A DNA stretch of 9,985 nt from Actinomycetes bacterium. GTDB taxonomy: Bacteria > Actinomycetota > Acidimicrobiia > Acidimicrobiales > Bog-793. Under the pieces are notes generated by a model. It was given only the letters and a program-made list of their open reading frames with translations. It was not told where the DNA came from and searched no databases. Position 1 is the first letter of the stretch; every line of letters begins with the position of its first letter. A program made the translations under genes and the position numbers. The stretch lies in the NCBI GenBank assembly GCA_021785095.1, contig JAJYGM010000807.1, positions 1-9,985 of the forward strand, given 5' to 3'. Below, piece by piece: positions 1 through 6,596 of the stretch.

Positions 1-685
1 GCTTCGGCCTCCGCTTTGACGATCCGCTCGATGGATGTGAGCAGGCGTTTGCGGACCGACTCGTCGAATGTTCGCACGTTCAGCTTGATCACGGCATCGT
101 CTGGGATGACGTTCTCCTTGGTGCCCGCGCCGGCGGGCATCGGCATCACGTGCTGTCCCAGGATCACCTCCGGCTGAGGAAAGCGCTCGAACAGCCCGTC
201 GCCGATCATCGCCTGCGCGCCGGCGGCGGTCTCCTCGCCCGGTTGGAAGAGGGCGATCAGGGTGCCCCGCCAGGCTTCGGGAGCCGCTGCCATCAAGGCG
301 CACGTCCCGGCTAACCAGGTGACGTGGATGTCATGGCCACAGGCGTGCATCGCAAGCGTTTCGTTCCCATCGTGATCGGTGGCTGTCACCGAACTTGCGT
401 AAGGCAGACCCGTTGTCTCCTTGACCGGCAGTGCATCCATGTCGGCGCGCAGCATGACCGTCGGGCCATCACCGTTTCTCAGCACACCGATCACCTCGGT
501 CTTGCCCACGCCTTCGCTCACATCGAAGCCCGCAGCCTTCAGGCGCTCGGCGGCGACACCCGCGGTGCGGTGCTCCTGCATCGACAACTCCGCGTGTGGA
601 TGGACGTCCTTGTAGAGAGCCTCCAGGTCGTTCAACACATTGGGAGACCCTGGAGAATCGCGTCGCTCTTCGACACATCAGTCAT
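1..685 (-). pseudogene. M20-family amidohydrolase/peptidase, degenerate and cut by window edge
   Basis: M20 metal-dependent amidohydrolases (hippurate hydrolase, N-acyl amino acid amidohydrolase types) hydrolyse amide bonds with a two-metal centre. Reading from 638 on the minus strand, about 212 residues show RADMDALP (res. 64-71), MHACGHD (97-103), FQPGEE (131-136) and GQH (161-163), the family metal and catalytic motifs. Two lesions are visible. A strong ribosome site lies before an ATG at 685, but that frame (MTDVSKSDAILQGLP) stops at 632, and the family sequence resumes in another frame at NVLNDLEALY. Secondly, VMPMPAG (about res. 164-170) runs directly into AGTKENVIPDD. In intact members roughly 75-100 residues of lid/dimerisation domain, with the conserved GxHGSxP His, lie between those points. 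The usual HAHPELS near the N terminus reads HPHAELS. The product is probably inactive. A GTG at 638 could start a residual ORF. Confidence 0.8.
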
Positions 686-697
686 GACCTCTCCTTC
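686..697 (-). promoter_or_regulatory. Ribosome binding site of the M20 gene
   Basis: On the minus strand AAGGAG (691-696) lies 5 bases before the ATG at 685. This is a near-ideal Shine-Dalgarno, so 685 was the original start and the frame change before residue 16 is a lesion rather than a wrong start choice. The GTG at 638 has only a weak AGGG about 9 bases upstream. Confidence 0.6.
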
Positions 698-924
698 GTC
701 ACCACTGTCGAGCACGCCGCGACGACTTCGCCCGGGACTCAGCGACCGTACCATCAGGCTTGGCCCATCGGCCTTGAGCGTCGGCCTCGTCCATAAGGCT
801 CGGGCGAGGGCTGTGGGCACCCGAGCGACAACTGGGCGGGCTGGCAGGGCCCAGTCGTCCTGAGGATGGCGGGAGCAGCCGCGATGGTTACGATCAGGCG
901 AGTCCGGCGAAGGCCAGGAAAACC
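698..924. other. Intergenic region between divergent genes
   Basis: About 230 bases separate the ribosome sites of the leftward M20 remnant and the rightward dehydrogenase gene, so promoters for both are expected here. I see no convincing -35/-10 pair, operator repeat or RNA element. The ORFs crossing it show no recognisable protein features. Confidence 0.3.
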
Positions 925-935
925 GAGGTACGACC

Positions 936-1805
936 TTGTCCTACACGCTTCCCCCCGACGTGGACGAACGTCCGGTCGTCATAGACGGAGGGGGGACTCT
1001 CGGGAGACGAATTGCGTCCGTCTACGCCGCGGAAGGAACCGACGTCCGCATATTCGACTTGTCCCAACCCCAGCGAGAAGCTGCGCGCGACTACGTGAAC
1101 AGTCAGATCGACCAAGTGCGCGAGATCCTCAACTTGGGTGCGTCGCGGACCGGGCAGGTCACGGCAGCCGACGACCTCCCGGACGCGGTCCGTGGCGCGT
1201 GGATGGTGATCGAAGCTGTCCCTGAGAACCTCGAACTGAAAGTCGAAGTGTTCGCCCAACTCGACAAGTTGGCGGACGGCGATGCGATCCTGGCGAGCAA
1301 CTCCTCCTCCATACCGACGAGTCAGATGATCTCCAAGGTCGCGCATCCGGAGCGGGTGTTGAACACCCACTACCAGCAACCACCCGAACTGAACTCAGTC
1401 GAGTTGATGTCGTGTGGACAGACTGATGACGGCGTGATCGACGCCTTGATGGAACGCATCCCACGCTACGGTCTCGTGCCTTTCCGCGTCCGGCGCGAAA
1501 GCGACGGCTTCATCTTCAACCGCGTGTGGGCGGCCATCAAGCGGGAGTGCCTGATGGTGGTTCAAGAAGGGGTAGCAACCCCGGCGGACGTCGACGGCAT
1601 GTGGCAGATCTTCACCGCGCCGGGGATCCCGCCATTCCGGCTCATGGACCGAGTCGGGCTCGACGTGGTGCTGAACATCGAGGAGCACTACGCATCAGTA
1701 CGACCCGGCCTGCCCGAAGGCCCTCGAAGACTGCTCCACCAACTGATCGACGAGGGCAGGCTGGGCGTGAAGAGCGGCCACGGGTTCTACGAATATCAGG
1801 ACTGA
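936..1805 (+). CDS. 3-hydroxyacyl-CoA dehydrogenase family protein, NAD-dependent
   Basis: The 289-residue protein has the two-domain layout of the 3HCDH family, which oxidises L-3-hydroxyacyl-CoA (or related hydroxy acids) with NAD+ in the cytoplasm. The Rossmann fold begins with GGGTLG (res. 18-23, GxGxxG), and an acidic D41 at the end of the second strand favours NAD over NADP. The catalytic His/Glu pair is probably H145 and E156 in NTHYQQPPELNSVELM, which differs from the classical HFFNP motif and marks a subfamily. The C-terminal domain shows SDGFIFNR, PPFRLMDRVGLD and the closing GVKSGHGFYEY. There is no enoyl-CoA hydratase fusion. The TTG start at 936 is chosen because GAGG (925-928) lies 7 bases upstream and the N-terminal MSYTLP precedes the fold by a normal distance. 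The next gene lies 84 bases downstream on the same strand, so cotranscription is likely. The exact substrate cannot be read from sequence. Confidence 0.93.
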   Translation: MSYTLPPDVDERPVVIDGGGTLGRRIASVYAAEGTDVRIFDLSQPQREAARDYVNSQIDQVREILNLGASRTGQVTAADDLPDAVRGAWMVIEAVPENLELKVEVFAQLDKLADGDAILASNSSSIPTSQMISKVAHPERVLNTHYQQPPELNSVELMSCGQTDDGVIDALMERIPRYGLVPFRVRRESDGFIFNRVWAAIKRECLMVVQEGVATPADVDGMWQIFTAPGIPPFRLMDRVGLDVVLNIEEHYASVRPGLPEGPRRLLHQLIDEGRLGVKSGHGFYEYQD

Positions 1806-1889
1806 GCGAAGACTGGCCACCTCAGAGGCAGGTAGCGCTCGTCTTCAGCTGCCAGCTCCACGTAAGCGGTGACCGTAGGATTGCTTCGG

Positions 1890-2750
1890 ATGACAGAACC
1901 GATGCCGGCGGCGTTTCTCGCGCATGGCACACCGATGAACGCACTGGACGACAACCGGTACACACGAGCCTGGGCAGCCCTCGGCGCCGGCGTCCCCAAA
2001 CCAAGGGCCATCCTGGCGATATCTGCCCACTGGTACATCAACGCCACCGCGGTGACCGCCATGGTGAAGCCGCGGACGATCCACGACTTCTACGGGTTCC
2101 CACAAGAGCTCTTCGCCGTCGACTACCCCGCACCAGGTGACCCTGAACTGGCAGCCGAGATCAAAGATCTGGTGGACCCCACGTGGATCGGCCTCGACCA
2201 TGACAGCTGGGGGATAGACCACGGGTCTTGGTCGGTCCTGGTGCACGCGTTCCCGGCCGCGGACATACCGGTAGTGCAATTGTCCATCAACGCCGCGAAG
2301 TCCTTCGACTACCACTTGGAGCTCGGACGAAGGCTGGCACCGCTGCGCCGAAGAGAGGTCCTCATCGTCGCGAGCGGGAACCTGGTTCACAACCTTCGCC
2401 GAATCGCATGGCAGCAGCCCGATGCCGGATACGACTGGGCCGAACGCTTCGACTCCCTCGTGGTCGACATGATGCGGACCGACCCGGCCGCGCTTGCATC
2501 GGTGGTCGACGACAAGGACTACGCGATGGCGGTCCCAACGCCGGACCACTTCATCCCGCTGCTCTACCTGGCCGGGATCGCCGGCGCCACACAGGAAACA
2601 GCAGAGGTCCTCGTCCAAGGCTGTTCCATGGGCTCGCTCTCAATGACCTGCTTCACGGTCGGTTGTCCGTCTGTCACCAGCACCGGGCAGCCGGATGCGG
2701 CAGCACCAGCAGTCGCACCGGATCTTCCCGCCGACTGCACCAATCTGTAG
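1890..2750 (+). CDS. Class III extradiol ring-cleavage dioxygenase, YgiD/4,5-DOPA dioxygenase type
   Basis: This 286-residue protein belongs to the LigB/DODA family, which opens catechol-type rings next to the hydroxyl pair using a His-bound metal; E. coli YgiD is a related zinc-containing member. Family motifs appear in order: AHGTPMNAL (res. 11-19), ISAHWY (44-49), IHDFYGFP (64-71), GIDHGSW (108-114), ASGNLVHNLR (161-170) and TPDHFIPLLYLAG (217-229). Likely metal or catalytic histidines are H12, H47, H111, H167 and H220. The ATG at 1890 is preferred because AGGA (1877-1880) lies 9 bases before it; a GTG at 1869 would add seven residues. Relatives normally end close to SMTCFTVG; here about 28 further Ala/Pro-rich residues follow, possibly from loss of an older stop codon. 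It follows the dehydrogenase gene and may act with it in aromatic or acyl-CoA catabolism, but that link is inference. Confidence 0.9.
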   Translation: MTEPMPAAFLAHGTPMNALDDNRYTRAWAALGAGVPKPRAILAISAHWYINATAVTAMVKPRTIHDFYGFPQELFAVDYPAPGDPELAAEIKDLVDPTWIGLDHDSWGIDHGSWSVLVHAFPAADIPVVQLSINAAKSFDYHLELGRRLAPLRRREVLIVASGNLVHNLRRIAWQQPDAGYDWAERFDSLVVDMMRTDPAALASVVDDKDYAMAVPTPDHFIPLLYLAGIAGATQETAEVLVQGCSMGSLSMTCFTVGCPSVTSTGQPDAAAPAVAPDLPADCTNL

Positions 2751-2789
2751 GTCAGCGGCAGCCTGCCGGCTATCGGCCTCCTGCCTGAC
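2751..2789. terminator. Possible bidirectional terminator between convergent genes
   Basis: The two convergent genes end at 2750 (plus) and 2789 (minus). The gap holds an inverted repeat: GTCA (2751-2754) and GGCAG (2757-2761) pair with CTGCC (2781-2785) and TGAC (2786-2789), leaving a two-base bulge. Inside, GCCG (2765-2768) pairs with CGGC (2774-2777). There is no T-tract, as is common in high-GC genomes. Confidence 0.4.
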
Positions 2790-3409
2790 TACGGCAAGCT
2801 CGCCCGAGGGCTGCGCTGCGTCACCCGCACGACGATGGCCACGAGGACGATCCACAGCAGTACAACGAGGCCGAGCAGCACGCCGACGACCACCTTGCCG
2901 ATGCCGCCGTCAGGCCGGACCGCTTGGGCGGTCCCGGCGAGCGGGTTGACGGCGGCGGTCACCAGGTAGCTCGCTGCGGCAGTGGCGATCGTGTTACCGG
3001 AGGCATCGGTGGCGGTGGCGGTGAGCGCTTGGCGACCCGTGAAGGTGGGCGTGTAGGTGATGTGTGCATCACCTGCGCGGTCGGTCGTCGCCGAGCCGAG
3101 GGTGAGCAGCGGCGCGCCGGCGAACTCATCGAGATGCACGGCGAAGGTGACCATCACCCCGCCGAGCCCACGATGTTGGCCGCCTGCCGGGGCGCCGGAG
3201 GGGGCGAGCCGGGCGAGCAGCTCGACGGCCGGGCGCCCTGTCAGGAGAGGCCGGGCGCTCAGCGTGAGTCGGGGCGCTGCACCGGGCGCCGCGACGGCCT
3301 GCACGGTGGCCGGCACGAGTGCGAAGCCGAGCACCAGCCCGCCGAGCAGCAATCTGGCGAGGATGGCGTGGAGGCCGATCCGCGGGCGGCGAGCTCGGGT
3401 CGAGCTCAT
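2789..3409 (-). CDS. Membrane-anchored extracytoplasmic protein with Ig-like domain, last gene of redox operon
   Basis: No family is recognised with confidence. The 206 residues read as a type I membrane protein. They comprise a basic start and hydrophobic signal (about 1-40, ending near VQAVAAPG), an extracytoplasmic region of about 120 residues, a transmembrane helix (about 170-194, VVVGVLLGLVVLLWIVLVAI) and a short basic cytoplasmic tail. The segment from about 86 to 152, with TLGSATTDRAGDAHITYTPT followed by TGRQALTATATDASGN, has the alternating beta pattern and T-D-x-x-G-x-A turn of bacterial Ig-like (invasin/Big) domains. The ATG at 3409 overlaps the TGA of the NrfD gene as ATGA, so translation is coupled and the two proteins are probably made in step. 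No Cys, haem or metal motif is present. It may be a structural or assembly subunit; function unknown. Confidence 0.8.
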   Translation of the reverse strand: MSSTRARRPRIGLHAILARLLLGGLVLGFALVPATVQAVAAPGAAPRLTLSARPLLTGRPAVELLARLAPSGAPAGGQHRGLGGVMVTFAVHLDEFAGAPLLTLGSATTDRAGDAHITYTPTFTGRQALTATATDASGNTIATAAASYLVTAAVNPLAGTAQAVRPDGGIGKVVVGVLLGLVVLLWIVLVAIVVRVTQRSPRASLP

Positions 3410-4998
3410 TGCCGCCACCCCGCGGGGCTGCCCTGGGCGAGAGCCGCCCCACCGCCCAGCCCCCCTTTGCCGAGCCCACCGGACCGGGCGGCATCGGTTG
3501 GGGGCATGGCGACGGGCGCGCACGCCGAGGCGGGCGGGACGAGTGGGCGGCCAGCAGTCCCGGCGAGGCCGAGAGGCAAGGGGCTGACGATCTCGATCGC
3601 CTCGGTCAGCTCCTCCTCGAAGGACTCGAGCTCCTCCATCTCGGCGATGGGCAGGATCGGCACGAACCGGAACAGGATGAGCAGGAGGAGCGGGATCGCA
3701 GCGGTGGCCGCCACGGTGATCGAGATCGGAACCCAGGTGAAGTGGTAGCTGCCCCAGTTCCCGGCGAGCACACCCGCCGAAGCGAGGGGCGAGTGCACGA
3801 GCGGCTCGGTGGCGGGAGGGATGACGATGACGAGGCGCTTCACCCACAAGGCTGCGACGACGAGCCCCGACGCGGTGACGACGCCTCCAAGGGTCCGGGT
3901 GCGTCGAAACGCCATGACGAGGAGGGGCACGATGCCGGCCGCGACGAAGTAGATCCAGAACGGCACCCAGTAGCGGCCGGTCAAGTCCTGGGCCACCCAG
4001 GCAGCAAGCCCCGAGGTCCCCGAATAGCCGTCGATGAGGTATTCCGTGAAGGTGAGGTACAGGTAGGCGGCGCCGAAGGCGACGAGGAGAAAGCCGAGGC
4101 GGACGAAGTGGCGAGGGTGGATGAACGCTTCGAGGTGGAACAGGCGACGGGAGGCTGCCACGACCAGGACGACGAGGGCGATCCCCGAGTAGAGGGCGGC
4201 GACGACGAAGTAGACGGGGAAGATGGTCTCGGAGTACCCCGGGCGTGACGAGGAGGCGAAGGCGAACGACAGCACCGAGTGCACCGAGACCGCCATCGGG
4301 ATGACCATGATCGCCACGAGGCCGATCGAGCCCTCGATGAGCCGGCGTCGGGACACGCTCACCTCCCGCTCGCCTCCAAGCGTCCGGTAGAGCAGGCGGC
4401 AGAACCGGGCACGCAACCCAGGCTGCCCGGCGATGCGGGCAGCGGCGACCGGCAGGTCGGCGATGAGCGGCAGGTAGAAGAAGACCGCCGTGGCGAGCAG
4501 GTAGGTGCTGACCGCGAAGAAGTCCCACAGGATCGGCGAGGACAGGTTCCAGTACGGAGGCCACACCAGCTCCCAGATGCGCTGGGGGCTACCGAGATGC
4601 GGGACGATGAAGAGCATCCCGATCGGCAGGGTGACGAGAGCGGTCGCCTCGGCTATGCGGGTGAGCGGCGCCCGCCAGGTGGCTTTGGTGAGTCGGAGGA
4701 TCGCCGACACCACGGCTCCGCCGTAGCTCACCCCGATGAAGGCGACGAGGTCGGCTTCGTAGACCGCCCAGAACGCCTGGTCGTTGTAGCCGGCGGCGCC
4801 GAGCCCGTCGGCGAGCTGGACCGCCCAAGCCACGATCCCCAACACGACGATGGCACCGAGGACGACGACGGCGGGCCACCACCACCGGGGCGTCTCCAAG
4901 AGGGGGCGCATCGCTGCCGCCCGGATGTGCTCGCGGGCCTCGCGGCGCATCGTCGCCGGATCGGGTGACGCTGGCTCGCGTGCCTGGTCCTCAGGCAT
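3406..4998 (-). CDS. NrfD/PsrC/ActC-family polytopic membrane protein, quinol-interacting subunit
   Basis: The 530-residue protein is the integral membrane part of an iron-sulfur redox complex; relatives (ActC of alternative complex III, PsrC, NrfD) oxidise or reduce membrane quinones. After a hydrophilic N terminus of about 40 residues come some ten hydrophobic helices, at roughly 42-62, 78-101, 117-135, 158-181, 222-246, 260-282, 299-320, 344-363, 370-394 and 422-446. Segments typical of the ActC-like branch include SYGGAVVSAILRLT, WDFFAVSTYLLAT, SVHSVLSFAF, ETIFPVYFVVAALYSG, AYLYLTFTEYLIDGYSG and FRFVPILPIAEMEE. Relatives usually end near that last motif. Here about 75 more residues follow: an acidic helix-like stretch, then a Gly/Pro/Ala-rich tail. 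AAGGAG (5007-5012) stands 8 bases before the ATG. It follows the Fe-S gene and overlaps the Ig-like gene by ATGA. The family is certain; the donor or acceptor is not. Confidence 0.93.
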   Translation of the reverse strand: MPEDQAREPASPDPATMRREAREHIRAAAMRPLLETPRWWWPAVVVLGAIVVLGIVAWAVQLADGLGAAGYNDQAFWAVYEADLVAFIGVSYGGAVVSAILRLTKATWRAPLTRIAEATALVTLPIGMLFIVPHLGSPQRIWELVWPPYWNLSSPILWDFFAVSTYLLATAVFFYLPLIADLPVAAARIAGQPGLRARFCRLLYRTLGGEREVSVSRRRLIEGSIGLVAIMVIPMAVSVHSVLSFAFASSSRPGYSETIFPVYFVVAALYSGIALVVLVVAASRRLFHLEAFIHPRHFVRLGFLLVAFGAAYLYLTFTEYLIDGYSGTSGLAAWVAQDLTGRYWVPFWIYFVAAGIVPLLVMAFRRTRTLGGVVTASGLVVAALWVKRLVIVIPPATEPLVHSPLASAGVLAGNWGSYHFTWVPISITVAATAAIPLLLLILFRFVPILPIAEMEELESFEEELTEAIEIVSPLPLGLAGTAGRPLVPPASACAPVAMPPTDAARSGGLGKGGLGGGAALAQGSPAGWRQ

Positions 4999-5012
4999 TG
5001 TTCGCTCTCCTT
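4999..5012 (-). promoter_or_regulatory. Strong ribosome binding site of the NrfD gene
   Basis: On the minus strand AAGGAG (5007-5012) lies 8 bases upstream of the ATG at 4998. It is the clearest Shine-Dalgarno in the operon and sits in its longest internal gap (67 bases), so this membrane subunit has its own efficient initiation instead of relying on coupling. Confidence 0.6.
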
Positions 5013-5065
5013 CCTCAGGCAGGCTCGCCTACGGGGCGCGGCGCGCGCTGGGGGTCAGTGGCACC

Positions 5066-5947
5066 TCAGCCGCCCCCTGCGTCGGCTTCGAGATCCTGGC
5101 CGTGTCCCAGGATGTAGAAGACGCGTGGGTGGGTCCCGTAGGACTCCTTGAACTTGACGGCGTCGTTGTCGGCCAGAAACGTCGACAGCTTCACCGTGGC
5201 ACCGAGGCCGTTCACGGCCACGTCGGTCTCAAGGTCGCCGAGGTAGAGCACCCCCATCGGGCAGTTGGCGACGCACTCGGGCAGCTTTCCCGACGGCAGC
5301 ATCGCCGCGCAGTTGATGCACTTGCCGACGGTGCCCTTCACCTGGGGGACGGGCCAGGCCGGCTCTTGTGGGAAGGGCTGGCGCGGTGCGGGGCGGGGGT
5401 CTTCCCAGTTGAAGTAGCGGGCCTGGTAGGGGCAGGCGTTCATGCAGATGCGCGTCCCGATGCAGCGGGACTGGTCGACCAAGGTGAGCCCCTCGGCGGT
5501 GCGGAAGTTGGCGCGCACCGGGCACACCTGCACGCAAGGGGGATCCTCGCACATCATGCACGGGCGCGGCATGGAGTAGCTCTCGCCGGCCGCGTTGGTC
5601 ATGGTGAAGACGTCGATCCAGGTCTGATCGGCGTGCAGGTAGTGGGCGTTCTGGCAAGCCGACGTGCACAGCTTGCAGCCGTTGCAGTAGCGAAGGTCGA
5701 TCACCATCGCCCACTGATGGGCCGGCGACGCCTGCGACAGGCCGGAAAGCGTGCTGGCCGCGTCCGGGGACGCGCCCGCCAGCCGCTCGCCGAGAGTGCC
5801 GAGGGCAACCATGGCGGCACCCCCGGCCAGCGCACCGCCGAGGAACCGCCGTCGACTGAGGCCGGCCGCCTCGGAGGTCGCCCCTGCTGTGCCTGGAACC
5901 GGATCTGGCATCGCCGGCAGCGCCGGTGCGGGAGAGCGCTCGTTCAT
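5066..5947 (-). CDS. Tat-exported four-cluster ferredoxin-like subunit (ActB/DsrO/PsrB type)
   Basis: The 293-residue protein is the electron-wire subunit of an iron-sulfur membrane complex. A twin-arginine signal SRRRFLGG (res. 31-38) plus hydrophobic stretch sends the folded protein across the membrane. Four cysteine groups follow: C88/91/94/98, C130/133/138/142, C162/168/172 and C210/213/225/229. The third reads CIGTRIC, with Thr165 in place of a Cys. In ActB- and NarH-like proteins a substitution at this place goes with a [3Fe-4S] cluster, so three [4Fe-4S] and one [3Fe-4S] are expected. It is followed by the NrfD gene, the standard B-C order of complex iron-sulfur molybdoenzymes, yet no catalytic subunit precedes it; a cupredoxin gene does, 13 bases away. 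No good Shine-Dalgarno precedes the ATG at 5947, so translation may depend on readthrough from upstream; M13 is a possible alternative start. Confidence 0.93.
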   Translation of the reverse strand: MNERSPAPALPAMPDPVPGTAGATSEAAGLSRRRFLGGALAGGAAMVALGTLGERLAGASPDAASTLSGLSQASPAHQWAMVIDLRYCNGCKLCTSACQNAHYLHADQTWIDVFTMTNAAGESYSMPRPCMMCEDPPCVQVCPVRANFRTAEGLTLVDQSRCIGTRICMNACPYQARYFNWEDPRPAPRQPFPQEPAWPVPQVKGTVGKCINCAAMLPSGKLPECVANCPMGVLYLGDLETDVAVNGLGATVKLSTFLADNDAVKFKESYGTHPRVFYILGHGQDLEADAGGG

Positions 5948-5960
5948 GGAAGCACGTAAT

Positions 5961-6596
5961 TCATCGGAGCACCTTCACCCTGCCCTCCATCCAGCTCGCC
6001 GTCGACATCGGACCGCCCATGAGGTTCGGACCCGAGCCGCACGGCGCGTAGCACTGCCACACGAAGGTCCCTGCCCGTCGAGCGACGAAGCGGGCCACCA
6101 CCGTCACGCTGCGCCCGGTCGGCGCGGCCGGGATCGGTAGGTTGAGCCCGAGCCCGACGACCGTGAAGGTGTGGGCGATCTCGTCGTTGGCCACGCCCCG
6201 CACCGGTTTGCCGGCGACGGTCTCGACGCCGCCGACGGTGCCCTCGACGCGACTGAACATCATCGCCTGCACGCCGGTGAGGGGAGCGGTCCCGTCGTCA
6301 TAGCTCGTGATCCGCACGACCACGGTGTCTCCGATGTGGACGCTCCAAGCGGCGTTCGTGTAGGTCGGGCCGAAAGCCTTGCTGGTGAGGATCTTCATGT
6401 TCTCGACGACTGTGCGCGGCTTACTCCGGGCGACACTCGGGGCAGACGTCAGCTGGTTGGCGCCGGCCCGCACGACATCTGCTATTCCGGCGATCGCGGC
6501 AACCGAGATCCCGAGCCCCGCCAGTACGATCGCGAGCGCAACGATGACGACGATCCCAGCGCGCGATGGTCCGCGGGCCGGGTCCGAACGGCTCAT
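5961..6596 (-). CDS. Membrane-anchored cupredoxin with CuA-like loop (COX2-like)
   Basis: The 211-residue protein has an N-terminal membrane anchor (about res. 14-40) and an extracytoplasmic cupredoxin-type beta domain. Its C-terminal half follows cytochrome oxidase subunit II: EIAHTFTV places H142 where the first CuA histidine lies, and QCYAPCGSGPNLM gives C182, C186 and M193 with the CuA spacing C-x3-C-x3-H-x2-M. The second histidine position, however, is Pro190. A further segment, GGPMSTASWMEGRVKV, adds M197 and M203 near the site. The protein therefore likely binds copper, but as an altered site. Its ATG overlaps the previous gene's TGA (ATGA), so translation is coupled; the Fe-S gene starts 13 bases after its stop. 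It could be the electron donor or acceptor for the Fe-S/NrfD pair. No oxidase subunit I is in the window, so it is not annotated as a terminal oxidase subunit. Confidence 0.85.
   Translation of the reverse strand: MSRSDPARGPSRAGIVVIVALAIVLAGLGISVAAIAGIADVVRAGANQLTSAPSVARSKPRTVVENMKILTSKAFGPTYTNAAWSVHIGDTVVVRITSYDDGTAPLTGVQAMMFSRVEGTVGGVETVAGKPVRGVANDEIAHTFTVVGLGLNLPIPAAPTGRSVTVVARFVARRAGTFVWQCYAPCGSGPNLMGGPMSTASWMEGRVKVLR

Noticed and set aside
324..863. Plus-strand 179-residue ORF opposite the M20 gene
   Set aside because: It is antisense to the recognisable M20 reading frame, has no domain pattern and is rich in Arg/His, as expected of a shadow frame in high-GC DNA.
1845..2618. 257-residue minus-strand ORF opposite the dioxygenase
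   Set aside because: No recognisable motif; the opposite strand has all the dioxygenase motifs in order.
3410..4564. Long minus-strand Arg/Pro-rich frame upstream of the Ig-like protein, which would make a 591-residue protein
   Set aside because: This stretch lies in another frame over the NrfD gene, whose helices and motifs are clear. Only the part from the ATG at 3409 has protein-like sequence, and the ATGA overlap fixes that start.
3319..4968. Long plus-strand acidic/Arg-rich ORFs opposite the NrfD gene
   Set aside because: They are Asp/Glu/Arg/Gly-rich low-complexity frames antisense to a confident membrane protein, with no domain or ribosome site.
4850..5959. 369-residue plus-strand ORF opposite the Fe-S gene
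   Set aside because: It is antisense to the cysteine-cluster ferredoxin; its composition (His/Arg/Val/Ala) reflects the complement of that gene.
5961..6596. Calling the cupredoxin a true cytochrome c oxidase subunit II
   Set aside because: One CuA histidine is absent, there is only one N-terminal helix instead of the usual hairpin, and no oxidase subunit I lies nearby.
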